A stretch of DNA of 64,000 bases from Pseudonocardia ammonioxydans. Lineage in GTDB: Bacteria > Actinomycetota > Actinomycetes > Mycobacteriales > Pseudonocardiaceae. Positions 41,899-51,044 of this stretch are shown here, one piece after another. The notes under the pieces are model-generated. The model saw only the letters and a program-made list of their open reading frames with translations. It was not told the DNA's origin and did no database searches. Location of the stretch: positions 62,001 to 126,000 of the forward strand of contig NZ_FOUY01000013.1 of the NCBI RefSeq assembly GCF_900115005.1, written 5' to 3'. Both the position numbers and the translations under genes were made by a program. Each line of letters opens with the position of its first letter. Positions within the stretch are counted from its first letter, which is position 1.

Positions 41899-42084
41899 CG
41901 GCATCCCTCCCGCCCGGGAGCGTACGTGTCGTCGGTTCGACTTCCGCACAGTGGAATCGGGCTGTTGTCATAGGCGACATCTCATGCGACGCTCGTCACC
42001 ATCTTCGTCGGCAATGATCCGGAAGCTGCACCCCGGCCCCCGACGCAGCACACATGGCACGACCCAACGCAGGGAGAACCCGCC

Positions 42085-43002
42085 ATGCGCCACATCCCCC
42101 TCCCCCGGCCACGTCGCTGGGTGCTCGCCGCGCTCACTGCGTCGGCCCTGCTGGCCACCGGCTGCGGGGCGAGTACCGGAGACGCCGGGTCCGGGCCGCC
42201 ACCACCCGGCGCGAACGCCGAACTGCACGCCGCGCTGCCGGACCCGATCCGGGAGTCGGGCGTCATCCGGTTCGCCGGTGACTCGCACCCGCCGTACCGC
42301 ACGGTCGGCGCGGACGGCTCCATGACCGGCATCGACGCCGACTTCCAGGCGGCGCTGGGCACGGTGCTCGGCGTCCGCACCGAGACCTCGGTGGTGGACA
42401 GCCTCCCGGCCGCGTTGCAGGGCATGCTCGCGAACCGCTACGACGCCTTCAACGGGCCGGTCAAGGTCACCGCCGAGCGGGAGCGCCAGTTCGACACGGT
42501 CACCTGGATGACCACCCGCACCTCCTACGTGGTGCCGGCCGACGCGCCGACGCCGATCGGGTCCACCGACGATCTCTGCGGGCGCCGGGTCGCCGTGGTC
42601 TCCGCGAGCGTGGTCGAGGAGCAGCTGCGGCAGCTCTCGGCGTACTGCGCGAACAGCGGTCGCGGCGCCGTCGAGCCGATCGGCCTGGCCGACACGAACG
42701 CCACTCTGCTGGCTGCGCAGTCCGGTCGTGCCGAGGCCGCCGGGATGACCCAGGCCGCCGCGATCGACGTGACCGCGCAGCAGCAGGGCTCCTACACCTA
42801 CGTCACCCAGACCGAGGAGCAGGGCGCGACGGCCGACAAGCTGGCCCTGTACATGCCGAAGACCGGCGAGCTCGGACCGGTGATGCAGCAGGCCTTCGAG
42901 GAGCTGTTCCGCAACGGCACCTACGACCAGATCATGCAGAAGTGGGGCCTGAGCGACGTGCGGGTCCCGGCGCCGCAGCTGAACGCGGGCACCCCGGCAT
43001 GA
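42085..43002 (+). CDS. ABC transporter substrate-binding lipoprotein, polar amino-acid type
   Basis: The 305-residue protein has a signal peptide ending in the lipobox LATGC (Cys27), so it is anchored outside the membrane. The mature part has the SBP_bac_3 pattern: [39 protein letters not shown] and [20 protein letters not shown]. These proteins bind amino acids or similar small zwitterions. A GGGAGA ribosome site precedes ATG 42085. It leads a coupled operon that includes a CoA-transferase and dehydratase-like subunits, so its ligand is probably an amino or hydroxy acid. Confidence 0.93.
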   Translation: MRHIPLPRPRRWVLAALTASALLATGCGASTGDAGSGPPPPGANAELHAALPDPIRESGVIRFAGDSHPPYRTVGADGSMTGIDADFQAALGTVLGVRTETSVVDSLPAALQGMLANRYDAFNGPVKVTAERERQFDTVTWMTTRTSYVVPADAPTPIGSTDDLCGRRVAVVSASVVEEQLRQLSAYCANSGRGAVEPIGLADTNATLLAAQSGRAEAAGMTQAAAIDVTAQQQGSYTYVTQTEEQGATADKLALYMPKTGELGPVMQQAFEELFRNGTYDQIMQKWGLSDVRVPAPQLNAGTPA

Positions 43003-43895
43003 CCGTGACCGCACCGCCGACGACGACCGGACCCGGCACGCACGACGTCGCCGACGCCCGGCCCCGGTTCCGGCCGTGGCGCTGGGTCGCCACCGCCGTC
43101 CTGGCGCTGGTCGCCGCGCAGATCCTGACCTTCCTGGTGACCAACGAGCGCTTCGGCTGGGACGTCGTCGCGGCCCACCTGTTCGCGCCGTCGGTGCTCG
43201 CCGGCCTCGGCACCACCGTGCTGCTCGCCGTGCTCGCGATGCTGATCGGCTCGGTGCTCGGCGGCCTGCTCGCCGCCGCGCAGCTGTCCGGCTTCGGCCC
43301 GCTGCGCTGGGCGGCGACGACCTACGTCGGCGTGTTTCGCGGCATCCCGCCGCTGGTCCAGCTCATCTTCTGGTTCAACCTGGCCTACCTGCTGCCGGAG
43401 ATCTCGATCGGGATCCCGTTCGGCGGCCCGGACCTGGTCAGCTGGAACGCCAACGACCTGATCACCCCGCTGACCGCGGGCGTCATCGGACTGTCGCTGG
43501 TCGAGTCCGCCTACCTGGCCGAGATCATCCGGGCCGGCGTGCTCGGGGTGGACCAGGGGCAGCGCGAGGCCGCGTCCGCGATGGGCTTCACGCCGCTGCA
43601 GACCTTCTTCCGGATCGTCCTGCCGCAGGCCATGCGGGTGATCATCCCGCCGTCGGGCAGCCAGTTCATCAGCGTCCTCAAGGGCACCGCGCTCGTCTCG
43701 GTGATCGCGATGAACGACCTGCTGCACTCCGTGCAGGTGATCTACAACCAGACCTACGAGATCGTCCCGATGCTGCTCGTGGCGTGCATCTGGTACCTGA
43801 CGGTCGTCACGCTGCTGACGATCGGGCAGCGCCGGCTGGAGCGCCGCTTCGCCCGCGGTCACGTCCGGACGGCCCCGACCGGAGGTGCCTCGTGA
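42999..43895 (+). CDS. amino-acid ABC transporter permease
   Basis: The 298-residue protein has about six helices and the HisMQ-type permease pattern: [36 protein letters not shown], then the ATPase-contact EAA loop [27 protein letters not shown] 42999 overlaps the binding-protein stop. One permease gene suffices for a homodimer. A helix at about 25-45 precedes the usual core, as in the longer actinobacterial homologues. Confidence 0.93.
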   Translation: MTVTAPPTTTGPGTHDVADARPRFRPWRWVATAVLALVAAQILTFLVTNERFGWDVVAAHLFAPSVLAGLGTTVLLAVLAMLIGSVLGGLLAAAQLSGFGPLRWAATTYVGVFRGIPPLVQLIFWFNLAYLLPEISIGIPFGGPDLVSWNANDLITPLTAGVIGLSLVESAYLAEIIRAGVLGVDQGQREAASAMGFTPLQTFFRIVLPQAMRVIIPPSGSQFISVLKGTALVSVIAMNDLLHSVQVIYNQTYEIVPMLLVACIWYLTVVTLLTIGQRRLERRFARGHVRTAPTGGAS

Positions 43896-44668
43896 GCCCC
43901 GTCCTGTCCCTGCGCGGCACGACCAAGCGCTTCGGCGACCACACCGCGCTCGACGCCGTGGACCTCGACGTGGCCGAGGGCGAGGTCGTCGTCGTGATCG
44001 GGCCCTCCGGCTCGGGCAAGTCCACCCTGGTCCGCTGCGTGCACCAGCTGGAGTCGGTCGACGGCGGCGGGATGTACCTCGACGGCGAGCTGCTCGGCTA
44101 CTCCGAGCACCGCGGCGCGTTGCGCCCGCTCACGCCGAGGGGGACCGCCGCCCAACGCCGCCGGGTCGGCATGGTGTTCCAGCAGTTCAACCTGTTCCCG
44201 CACTTCAGCGCGTTGCGCAACGTCAGCGAGGCGCCGCGGCGCGTGCACGGCCGCACCGCCGGCGAGGCCGAGCGCGAGGCCACCGCCCTGCTGGACCGGG
44301 TCGGGCTCGGCGACCGCCTGCACCACTACCCGCGCCAGCTCTCCGGCGGCCAGCAGCAGCGGGTCGCGATCGCCCGCGCGCTGGCCACCCGGCCCCGGAT
44401 CCTGCTGTTCGACGAGCCGACCTCGGCCCTGGACCCGGAGCTGGTCGAGGAGGTGCTCGGGGTGCTCCGCGGGCTCGCCCGGGACGGCCTGACGATGGTC
44501 GTGGTCACCCACGAGATGGCCTTCGCGCGCGAGGTCGCCGACCGCGTCGTGTTCATGGAGGCCGGCCGGATCGTCGAGACCGGCCCGCCGGCACAGATCT
44601 TCGGGAGCCCGCGCAGCGAGCGGCTGCACAGCTTCCTGTCCCGCCACACCCGGGAGGTCCCCGCATGA
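43892..44668 (+). CDS. amino-acid ABC transporter ATP-binding protein
   Basis: The 258-residue ATPase has Walker [10 protein letters not shown] (37-45), the Q-loop [13 protein letters not shown], the signature [15 protein letters not shown], Walker [14 protein letters not shown] and the switch His in VVTHEM. It is of the GlnQ/HisP type. An insertion of about 20 residues ([20 protein letters not shown]) before the Q-loop is longer than in GlnQ. GTG 43892 overlaps the permease stop, and the stop overlaps the CapA-like gene start. Confidence 0.94.
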   Translation: MSPVLSLRGTTKRFGDHTALDAVDLDVAEGEVVVVIGPSGSGKSTLVRCVHQLESVDGGGMYLDGELLGYSEHRGALRPLTPRGTAAQRRRVGMVFQQFNLFPHFSALRNVSEAPRRVHGRTAGEAEREATALLDRVGLGDRLHHYPRQLSGGQQQRVAIARALATRPRILLFDEPTSALDPELVEEVLGVLRGLARDGLTMVVVTHEMAFAREVADRVVFMEAGRIVETGPPAQIFGSPRSERLHSFLSRHTREVPA

Positions 44669-45807
44669 CCGTCACCGTCGCCGCGGTCGGGGACCTGATC
44701 CTCGACGAGCCAGACCCGGCCTCGTTCCTGGCCCCCTCCGCAGAGCTGCTGCGCGCCGCGGACATGACTGTCGGGCACGTCGAGGTCCCCCACTCGACGA
44801 CCACGGTGCAGGTCTCCACCGACGTCCCCGCCCCGCCCGCGGACCCAGCCGCGCTGGACGCCCTGGCCGGGGCCGGGTTCGACGTCGTCACCCTGGCCGG
44901 CAATCACATCTTCGACGCCGGTGAGCAGGGTGTCACCGACACGGTCGCGCACGCCCGCAAGGCCGGCCTGCACACCGCCGGGGCCGGGGCCGACCTCGCC
45001 GAAGCGCGGGCCGCTGCCGTCGTCGAGCGGGGCGGGCTGCGGATCGGGGTGCTGTCCTACAACTGCGTCGGGCCGCGGGAGTCCTGGGCGACCTCGCGCA
45101 AGGCGGGCTGCGCCCCGGTGCACGTGCTCACCCACTACGAGCTCGACCACGCCAGCCCCGGCGGCCCGCCGCGGATCTACACCTTCGCCGACCCGGACTC
45201 GCTGGAGGCGATGACCGACGACGTCGCGCGGCTGCGCGCCGAGGCCGACGTCGTGCTGGTCGGCCTGCACAAGGGCGTCGGACACACGCCGGCCGCGGTG
45301 GCGATGTACGAGTCGCCGGTCGCCCGGGCCGCGATCGACGCCGGCGCCGACGCCGTGTTCGGCCACCACGCGCACATCCTGCGCGGGATCGAGGTCTGGC
45401 GCGGGCGACCGATCTTCCACGGGCTCGGCAACTTCGTCACCGTCACCCACGCCCTCACCCCGGCCTCGGGCGGGGACAGCGCCGAGCGCGACGCGTGGGC
45501 GGCCAAGCGCCGGGAGCTCTACGGCTTCGCCCCCGACCCGGACATGCCCTACTACCCCTTCCACCCGGAGAGCCGGGACACCGTCGTCGCCACCTGCCGG
45601 TTCGACGACGCCGGGGGCCTGGTCGTGGCGGGGATCGTGCCCTGCCGGATCGACGACGCCGGCCGCCCCGTCCCACAGGGCCCGGACTCCCCCGTCGTCG
45701 GCTACGTCGCCGACATCACCACCCGCGCCCGGCTGAACGGCCGGCTGGTCCGCCGCGGCGACGACTGGCTCGTCGCCGGGGCGGGCACGATCGAGGAGAG
45801 CGCATGA
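44665..45807 (+). CDS. CapA-family metallophosphatase-like protein
   Basis: The 380-residue protein has the CapA/PgsA pattern: [10 protein letters not shown] at the start, [21 protein letters not shown] near residue 75, a mid LVGLHKG and [19 protein letters not shown], then IFHGLGNF. The Asp/Asn/His set fits a calcineurin-like two-metal site. CapA proteins are known from poly-gamma-glutamate capsule export, but this one has no signal peptide or membrane helix and is coupled by overlap to an amino-acid importer and a CoA-transferase. A cytoplasmic phosphoesterase or amide-handling role in catabolism is more likely here. Confidence 0.88.
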   Translation: MTVTVAAVGDLILDEPDPASFLAPSAELLRAADMTVGHVEVPHSTTTVQVSTDVPAPPADPAALDALAGAGFDVVTLAGNHIFDAGEQGVTDTVAHARKAGLHTAGAGADLAEARAAAVVERGGLRIGVLSYNCVGPRESWATSRKAGCAPVHVLTHYELDHASPGGPPRIYTFADPDSLEAMTDDVARLRAEADVVLVGLHKGVGHTPAAVAMYESPVARAAIDAGADAVFGHHAHILRGIEVWRGRPIFHGLGNFVTVTHALTPASGGDSAERDAWAAKRRELYGFAPDPDMPYYPFHPESRDTVVATCRFDDAGGLVVAGIVPCRIDDAGRPVPQGPDSPVVGYVADITTRARLNGRLVRRGDDWLVAGAGTIEESA

Positions 45808-47042
45808 CCGACCAGCCACTCGCCGGCCGCACCGTGATCGACCTGACCACCGCGCTGGCGGGCCCCTACGCGACCCTGCTGCTCGCCGGGCTCGGCGCCA
45901 CCGTGATCAAGGTCGAGAACCCGGCGACCGGCGGGGACACCTCCCGCAACAACGCCCCCTACCTGGGCCGGGACGGTCTGGCGCTGGGCCGCACGCACGA
46001 CGACGACATGTCCGTCTCCATGCTGCTCCGCGGCCGGGGCAAGCTCAGCGTCACGCTGAACCTGAAGGACCCGCGGTCGAAGATCGTGTTCACCGACCTG
46101 GTCCGCGGCGCCGACGTGCTGGTGGAGAACTACTCCCCCGGCGTCACCGGCCGGCTCGGCATCGACTACGCGGCCGTCCGGGAGATCAACCCGCGGCTGG
46201 TCTACACCTCGATCAGCGGGTTCGGCGCGCAGGGCGGCCCCGGCTCGGGCAAGGCCATGGACTCGATCATCCAGGCGCTGTCCGGGGTGATGATGACCGC
46301 GGGCGAGCCGGGCGGCGACCCGGTCCGGTTCGGGCTGCCGGTCGGTGACCTGCTCGCGCCGCTCTACGCCGTCGTCGGGACCGTGTCGGCGCTGCTGCAG
46401 GCCGAGCGGACCGGGGCGGGCCAGCACGTCGACGTGTCCATGCTCGGCGCGCTGACCTCGCTGGTCGCCTGCGAGCCGTTCGACGCCTACGACGCCGTCG
46501 GCCTGGAACAACGCACCGGCGCGATGGTCCCCCGGCTGGCGCCGTTCGGGATCCTGGAGGCCTCCGACGGGCACATCGCGCTGTGCGCGCCCACCGACGC
46601 CTTCGCCCGCGGGGTGTTGCGTGCGATGGGACGCGACGACCTCGTCGACGACGACCGCTACCGCACCCGCGACCAGCGGGTCGAGCGCGCCGACGAGCTG
46701 CACGCCCTGATCGGCGACTGGTGCCGCACGCTGCCCCGGGGCGAGATCATCGACCGGCTCACCGCCGAGGGCGTCCCGGCCGCGGAGGTGCGCGACCCGC
46801 ACGAGGCGGTGCGCGACCCGCTGGTCCGCGACCGGCGCGAGGTCGTCCCGCTCACCCACCCGCGGCACGGCGCGACCGCCGACCTGTCCGCGACCGGGAT
46901 GCCGATCGTGTTCTCCGGCTCCGACGTCGGCCTCGACGGACCCGCGCCGGCGCTCGGCGAGCACAACGACCGCGTCTACCGCGAGCTGCTCGGCTACGAC
47001 GCGGCCGAGATCGCCGACCTCGCCGCCGACAGCGTCATCTGA
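45804..47042 (+). CDS. type III (CaiB/BaiF) CoA-transferase
   Basis: The 412-residue protein has the formyl-CoA-transferase-family pattern: GRTVIDLTTALAGPYATLLLAGLGATVIKVE, then VLVENYSPGVTGRLGIDY, the SISGFGAQGGPGSGKAMDSI region and DVSMLGALTSLV. The nucleophilic Asp expected near residue 155-170 is likely the one in KAMDSIIQA. Such enzymes move CoA from one acid to another. The order CoA-transferase then two dehydratase-like subunits mirrors the anaerobic fldABC and hadABC systems, where the transferase makes the 2-hydroxyacyl-CoA. Confidence 0.92.
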   Translation: MTDQPLAGRTVIDLTTALAGPYATLLLAGLGATVIKVENPATGGDTSRNNAPYLGRDGLALGRTHDDDMSVSMLLRGRGKLSVTLNLKDPRSKIVFTDLVRGADVLVENYSPGVTGRLGIDYAAVREINPRLVYTSISGFGAQGGPGSGKAMDSIIQALSGVMMTAGEPGGDPVRFGLPVGDLLAPLYAVVGTVSALLQAERTGAGQHVDVSMLGALTSLVACEPFDAYDAVGLEQRTGAMVPRLAPFGILEASDGHIALCAPTDAFARGVLRAMGRDDLVDDDRYRTRDQRVERADELHALIGDWCRTLPRGEIIDRLTAEGVPAAEVRDPHEAVRDPLVRDRREVVPLTHPRHGATADLSATGMPIVFSGSDVGLDGPAPALGEHNDRVYRELLGYDAAEIADLAADSVI

Positions 47043-47069
47043 GCTCGACACCTCCCGGGGGGAACCACC

Positions 47070-48179
47070 ATGTCCGCAGCCCTCGCTGCGTTGCTCGACC
47101 CTGCCCTGCCCGGCCGGACGCCGGACCGGCCGGTCGCCGGTTACGTCGGCGCCGACGTACCGGTGGAGCTGCTGACGGCAGCCGGGTATCACCCGCGGCG
47201 GCTGTCCGGCTCGCCGCACGAGGACGCGTCCGCGGGACGCCGCTACCTCGGCGGCGGCCTGGACCCGGTCGCCTGCTCGGTGCTGACCCGGCTGCTGGCC
47301 GGCTCCTACGGCCCGCTCGACGTGCTGGTCGTGTCCCGCGACTGCGAGGCGTCGCTGCGACTGTTCTACGTGCTGCGCGAGCTGCGCCGGGTCGAGCCCT
47401 CGGTCGCGCTGCCGCCGCTGCACCTGGTGGACGTGCTGCACCTGCCGCACCGCACCACCACCCGCTACGTGCTGGCGAAGGTGCGCGGCCTGCGCGCCTG
47501 GCTGGCCGAGCGGTCCGGTCGCCCGGTCGGCGACGACGCGCTGGCCGCCGCCGTCGTCGCGCACGACCGGGTCCGCGCCCTGCTGCGGGCCACCGGGGAG
47601 CTGCGGCCGCGACGCAGGCTGACCGGAACCGAGTTCCTCGGCGTCGTCGACGCGGCTACCGCGCTCCTGCCGGACCGGGCCGCGGAGCTGCTGGGCGCGC
47701 TGGTCGCGGAGCTGGCGGACCGGGACCCGCGCTCGGGGCTCCCGGTGCACCTGACCGGGTCCGCGCACGACTGCCCGGACGTCTACGCCGCCGTGGAGGC
47801 GGGCGGGCTGCTCGTCGTCGGGGAGGATCACGACCGCGGCGACCTGCTCGCGGCCACCGACGTCGGGGACCCGGGCGACCCGGCCGGACTGGAGCTCGCG
47901 CTGGCCGAGCGGTACCAGCACAACGGGCCGGCCGCACCCCGCGCGTCGATCGCCGAGCGGGCGGCGCACACCGCCGCCCGGGTCCGCTCCCGGGACGCGG
48001 CCGGGCTGCTCGGCTACGTCCGCGAGCACGACGACGGGCCGCCGTGGGACTGGGCCGCGCAACGGGCCGCGGCGGGCGTCCCGGCTGCGTTGCTGGAGCG
48101 CCAGCCCTACGGCCGCGTCGACCCGGACGCCCTGGACCGCGCGGTGCGCGCGTTGCGGGCCCCGGCGGTGGCGGCGTGA
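47070..48179 (+). CDS. 2-hydroxyacyl-CoA dehydratase-like protein, subunit 1
   Basis: The 369-residue protein resembles the HgdB/FldC/BcrC family: GYVGADVPVELLTAAGYHPRRL, then ACSVLTRLLAGSYGPLDVLVVSRDCEASLRLFYVLREL. It has only three cysteines, Cys69, Cys92 and Cys235. Cys69 and Cys92 sit where cluster ligands are expected, but the early GYxC position is Gly and the late VVxDxxC position reads VVGEDHDRGD. In known members cysteines hold a [4Fe-4S] cluster used for radical dehydration. GGGGGGAA precedes ATG 47070. Partial ligand loss makes the reaction uncertain. Confidence 0.82.
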   Translation: MSAALAALLDPALPGRTPDRPVAGYVGADVPVELLTAAGYHPRRLSGSPHEDASAGRRYLGGGLDPVACSVLTRLLAGSYGPLDVLVVSRDCEASLRLFYVLRELRRVEPSVALPPLHLVDVLHLPHRTTTRYVLAKVRGLRAWLAERSGRPVGDDALAAAVVAHDRVRALLRATGELRPRRRLTGTEFLGVVDAATALLPDRAAELLGALVAELADRDPRSGLPVHLTGSAHDCPDVYAAVEAGGLLVVGEDHDRGDLLAATDVGDPGDPAGLELALAERYQHNGPAAPRASIAERAAHTAARVRSRDAAGLLGYVREHDDGPPWDWAAQRAAAGVPAALLERQPYGRVDPDALDRAVRALRAPAVAA

Positions 48180-49447
48180 ACGCCCCCGTCCGGACCGGCC
48201 GGCTGCCCGGCGCGGCGGCGGCCACGGCGTACCAGCGGCAGTGGTTCGCCGACCTGCACCGCGACCACGTCCCCGGCGCCCCGCTCGCCCTGGTCAACGC
48301 GGACGCCCCGCAGGAGATCTTCCGCGCGATGGGGATCCCGTACGTGGTGAACCAGTGGTGGGCCTCGATCGTGGCCGCCAAACGCCGCACCCAGGACCAC
48401 CTGGCCCGGCTGCGCGAGCGCGGCTACCCGGACTACACCGAGCAGTACAGCTCCACCGCGCTGGGCAGCGCGTTCGACCCGGACCCGGCGAGCGCCCCGT
48501 GGGGCGGGCTGCCGACGCCGTCGATCGTGCTCGCCGAGACCACCGGCGACGCCTCCCGCAAGATCTTCGACGTGTGGGGCGACCAGCCCGGGGTCACGTT
48601 CTACCCACTGGAGAGCGCGGCCGCCGACACCGTCCCGGAGCGTTGGTGGGAGCTGATGCCGCACGACTGGGAGTCCACGGTCGGCACCGACCGGCTCGAC
48701 CTGATGGTCGGCGAGCTGGAGGGACTGATCCGGTTCCTGGAGCAGACCACCGGGCGGCGGTTCTCCGAGCAACGCTTCGCCGAGGTGCTCGCGCTGACCA
48801 ACGAGCAGGAGGAGTGGAACCGGCGGACCCGCGACCTGGTCGCGGCCGCCCGCCCGTGCCCGGTCGCAGTCACCGACTCCATCCCGGCGGTGATGATCCC
48901 GCAGTGGCACCGCGGGACGACGTGGGCGCGCGACGCCGCGCACCGGCTGCACGACGAGGTCGCCGACCGGGTGTCCGCCGGCGCCGCCGTGTGCGACGGC
49001 GAGCGGGCCCGGTTGATGTGGGTCGGTCGCGGCCTGTGGTTCGACCTGGGCTTCTACCAGCGCTTCCAGGAGCGTTACGGCGCCGTGTTCGTCTGGTCGA
49101 TGTACCTGGCGATCGCCGCCGACGGCTACGTCCGCTACGGCGACGACCCGCTCCGCACCCTCGCCGCCCGGTTCGCCGCGTTCTCCGACCAGCTCTACAC
49201 CCCGCCCTGGTCGGCCGAGTGGTACGTCAAGGAGGCCCGCGCGCACGGTGTGCAGGGCGTCGTCCACCTGGTCTCCGACGACGCCCGGGGCAGCTGGGCG
49301 ACCACCCGCGCGTTGCGCGCCGCCGGGATCCCGGTGTTGGAGCTGCACGCCGACAATGTCGACGCCCGCCGCTCCGACCCGGACCACCTGGACCGCACCG
49401 TCGGCGGCTGGCTCGAGGCCGAGGTGTTGCCGCGGGCCGATGACTGA
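48176..49447 (+). CDS. 2-hydroxyacyl-CoA dehydratase-like protein, subunit 2
   Basis: The 423-residue partner resembles the HgdA/FldB/BcrB side of the family: LVNADAPQEIFRAMGIPYVVNQWW, then SIVLAETTGDASRKIFDVWGD and RLMWVGRGLWFDLGFYQRFQERYGAVFV. It contains only two cysteines (Cys228, Cys273), neither at the usual ligand sites. The normal ...CSNxCD... stretch reads AETTGD and the Y-C-S region reads YSSTAL. GTG 48176 overlaps subunit 1. A heterodimer with subunit 1 is likely, with one cluster at most. No activator ATPase (HgdC/FldI) is encoded in the window. Confidence 0.82.
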   Translation: MNAPVRTGRLPGAAAATAYQRQWFADLHRDHVPGAPLALVNADAPQEIFRAMGIPYVVNQWWASIVAAKRRTQDHLARLRERGYPDYTEQYSSTALGSAFDPDPASAPWGGLPTPSIVLAETTGDASRKIFDVWGDQPGVTFYPLESAAADTVPERWWELMPHDWESTVGTDRLDLMVGELEGLIRFLEQTTGRRFSEQRFAEVLALTNEQEEWNRRTRDLVAAARPCPVAVTDSIPAVMIPQWHRGTTWARDAAHRLHDEVADRVSAGAAVCDGERARLMWVGRGLWFDLGFYQRFQERYGAVFVWSMYLAIAADGYVRYGDDPLRTLAARFAAFSDQLYTPPWSAEWYVKEARAHGVQGVVHLVSDDARGSWATTRALRAAGIPVLELHADNVDARRSDPDHLDRTVGGWLEAEVLPRADD

Positions 49448-50972
49448 GACCCGGGCCGCACCGGCCGGGACCGGCTTCTCGACGCCCGCGGTGCTGGCCG
49501 GCGCCCTAGTCGCCCTGTTCACCGGCTCACTCACCAACACGATCATCGGGATCGCGCTGCCGACGATCGCCGGCGAGCTCGGCGGGCAGGACCGGGTCGC
49601 CTGGGTCGCGGCCGCGGCACTGCTCACCATGACCGCGGCCACACCGGTCTGGGGCAAACTCGCCGACCGCCGCGGGTCGCGTCCCATGCTGCTCGCGGCG
49701 ATCGCGCTGTTCGTGGCCGGCTCGCTGGCCGCCGGCCTCGCACCGACCATGGGGTGGCTGATCGCGGGCCGGGCGGTGCAGGGAGCCGCGTCCGGCGGCA
49801 TCCTCGCCTGCGCGAACGCGCTGGTCGCGGTGCTCGTCCCGGCCCGCGAGCGCGGGCGCTACACCGGCTGGTTCGGGTTGTCGTTCGGGACCGCGTCGGT
49901 GGCCGGGCCGCTGCTCGGCGGTCTGCTCGTGACGCCTGCCGGGCCGGGGTGGCGCTGGTGCTTCCTCGGCGTCGTGCCGGTCACCCTGGTGGCCGCGGCG
50001 CTGGTCCGGCTCGCCCCGGACCGCCGCCCGGACCGCCGCGACACCCCGCTGGACCACCTCGGTGCGGCGCTGCTCGCGCTCGCCGCGGGTGGGCTGGTGG
50101 TGCTGCTGTCCGCCGGAGGCGTGGCGTGGCCGTGGTCCTCACCGGCGACGCCGGTGCTGGCTGGTGCCGTGGTGGTGTCCACACTGCTCGCGGTGCTGCG
50201 CGAGCAGCGCGCGGCCGACCCGATCCTGGCGCCGCGGCTGTTCCGCAGCCGGACCTCCACCATCGCCTGCGCCACCAGCCTGCTGGTCGGCACGGTGATG
50301 TTCGGCGGGATCATCTACCTGCCCCAGTTCCTGCAGGTGGTGCACGGGCACGACGCCATGACCGCGGGGCTGCTCATGCTCCCGCAGGTCGGCACCATGA
50401 TCGTCGCCTCGGCGGTGGTGGGCCGGCTGATCGTGCGGACCGGGCGCTGGAAGCGGTTCCCCGCGGCCGGGTGCGCGTTGCTCGTCGCCGGCCTGGCGGT
50501 GCTGGCCCCGCTGACCCCCGCCACCCCGGCCTGGCAGGTCGCCGCCGGGATGGCGCTGCTCGGCGCCGGGACCGGGCTGACCCAGCAGGTGCTCGTGCTC
50601 GCCGCGCAGGACGCGGTCGGGCCCGGCGACGTCGGCGTCGCCGGGTCGTCGGCGACCTTCGCCCGGACCCTGGGCGGCGCGGTCGGGGTGGCCGCGTTCG
50701 GCGCGCTCATCGCCGCCCGGCTGCGCGCCGACCTGCCCGCCGCCCTGACCGCAGCCGGCCTGCCCGCGACCGACGACGACGTCCGGCGCCTGCTGGGCAC
50801 ACCCGCCCAGGTCGCCGCGCTGCCCGCTCCACTCGCCGACGCGGTGCGGGCGTCCTACACGCACGGGCTCGCGCTCGTCTTCCTCGCCACGCTGCCGGTC
50901 GCGGTGCTCGCCCTGGTCGCGGTGCTGCTGGTCCGCGAGACCGCACTCGGCGAGGGCGCTCCGGACCCCTGA
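49440..50972 (+). CDS. MFS drug:H+ antiporter, DHA2 (14-helix) type
   Basis: The 510-residue protein has about 14 helices and DHA2-family motifs: SLTNTIIGIALPTIAGELGG, WGKLADRRGSRPM and GRAVQGAASGGILACANALVA. Such proteins export hydrophobic or amphipathic compounds with protons. ATG 49440 lies 8 bp inside the end of the dehydratase-like gene, so it belongs to the same operon. It may remove a product or a toxic intermediate of the pathway. Confidence 0.92.
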   Translation: MTETRAAPAGTGFSTPAVLAGALVALFTGSLTNTIIGIALPTIAGELGGQDRVAWVAAAALLTMTAATPVWGKLADRRGSRPMLLAAIALFVAGSLAAGLAPTMGWLIAGRAVQGAASGGILACANALVAVLVPARERGRYTGWFGLSFGTASVAGPLLGGLLVTPAGPGWRWCFLGVVPVTLVAAALVRLAPDRRPDRRDTPLDHLGAALLALAAGGLVVLLSAGGVAWPWSSPATPVLAGAVVVSTLLAVLREQRAADPILAPRLFRSRTSTIACATSLLVGTVMFGGIIYLPQFLQVVHGHDAMTAGLLMLPQVGTMIVASAVVGRLIVRTGRWKRFPAAGCALLVAGLAVLAPLTPATPAWQVAAGMALLGAGTGLTQQVLVLAAQDAVGPGDVGVAGSSATFARTLGGAVGVAAFGALIAARLRADLPAALTAAGLPATDDDVRRLLGTPAQVAALPAPLADAVRASYTHGLALVFLATLPVAVLALVAVLLVRETALGEGAPDP

Positions 50973-51044
50973 CCCACCGCGCTGTCTCTCCTGTCCGTCC
51001 TGTCCGACCGCTGCACCATCGACCGCGCCCGCGGAGGCCTCGCC

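Noticed and set aside
41965-41993. Promoter TTGTCA to GACGCT before the ABC operon
   Set aside because: The -10 lacks the TANNNT pattern and the spacing could be shifted freely, so it is not convincing.
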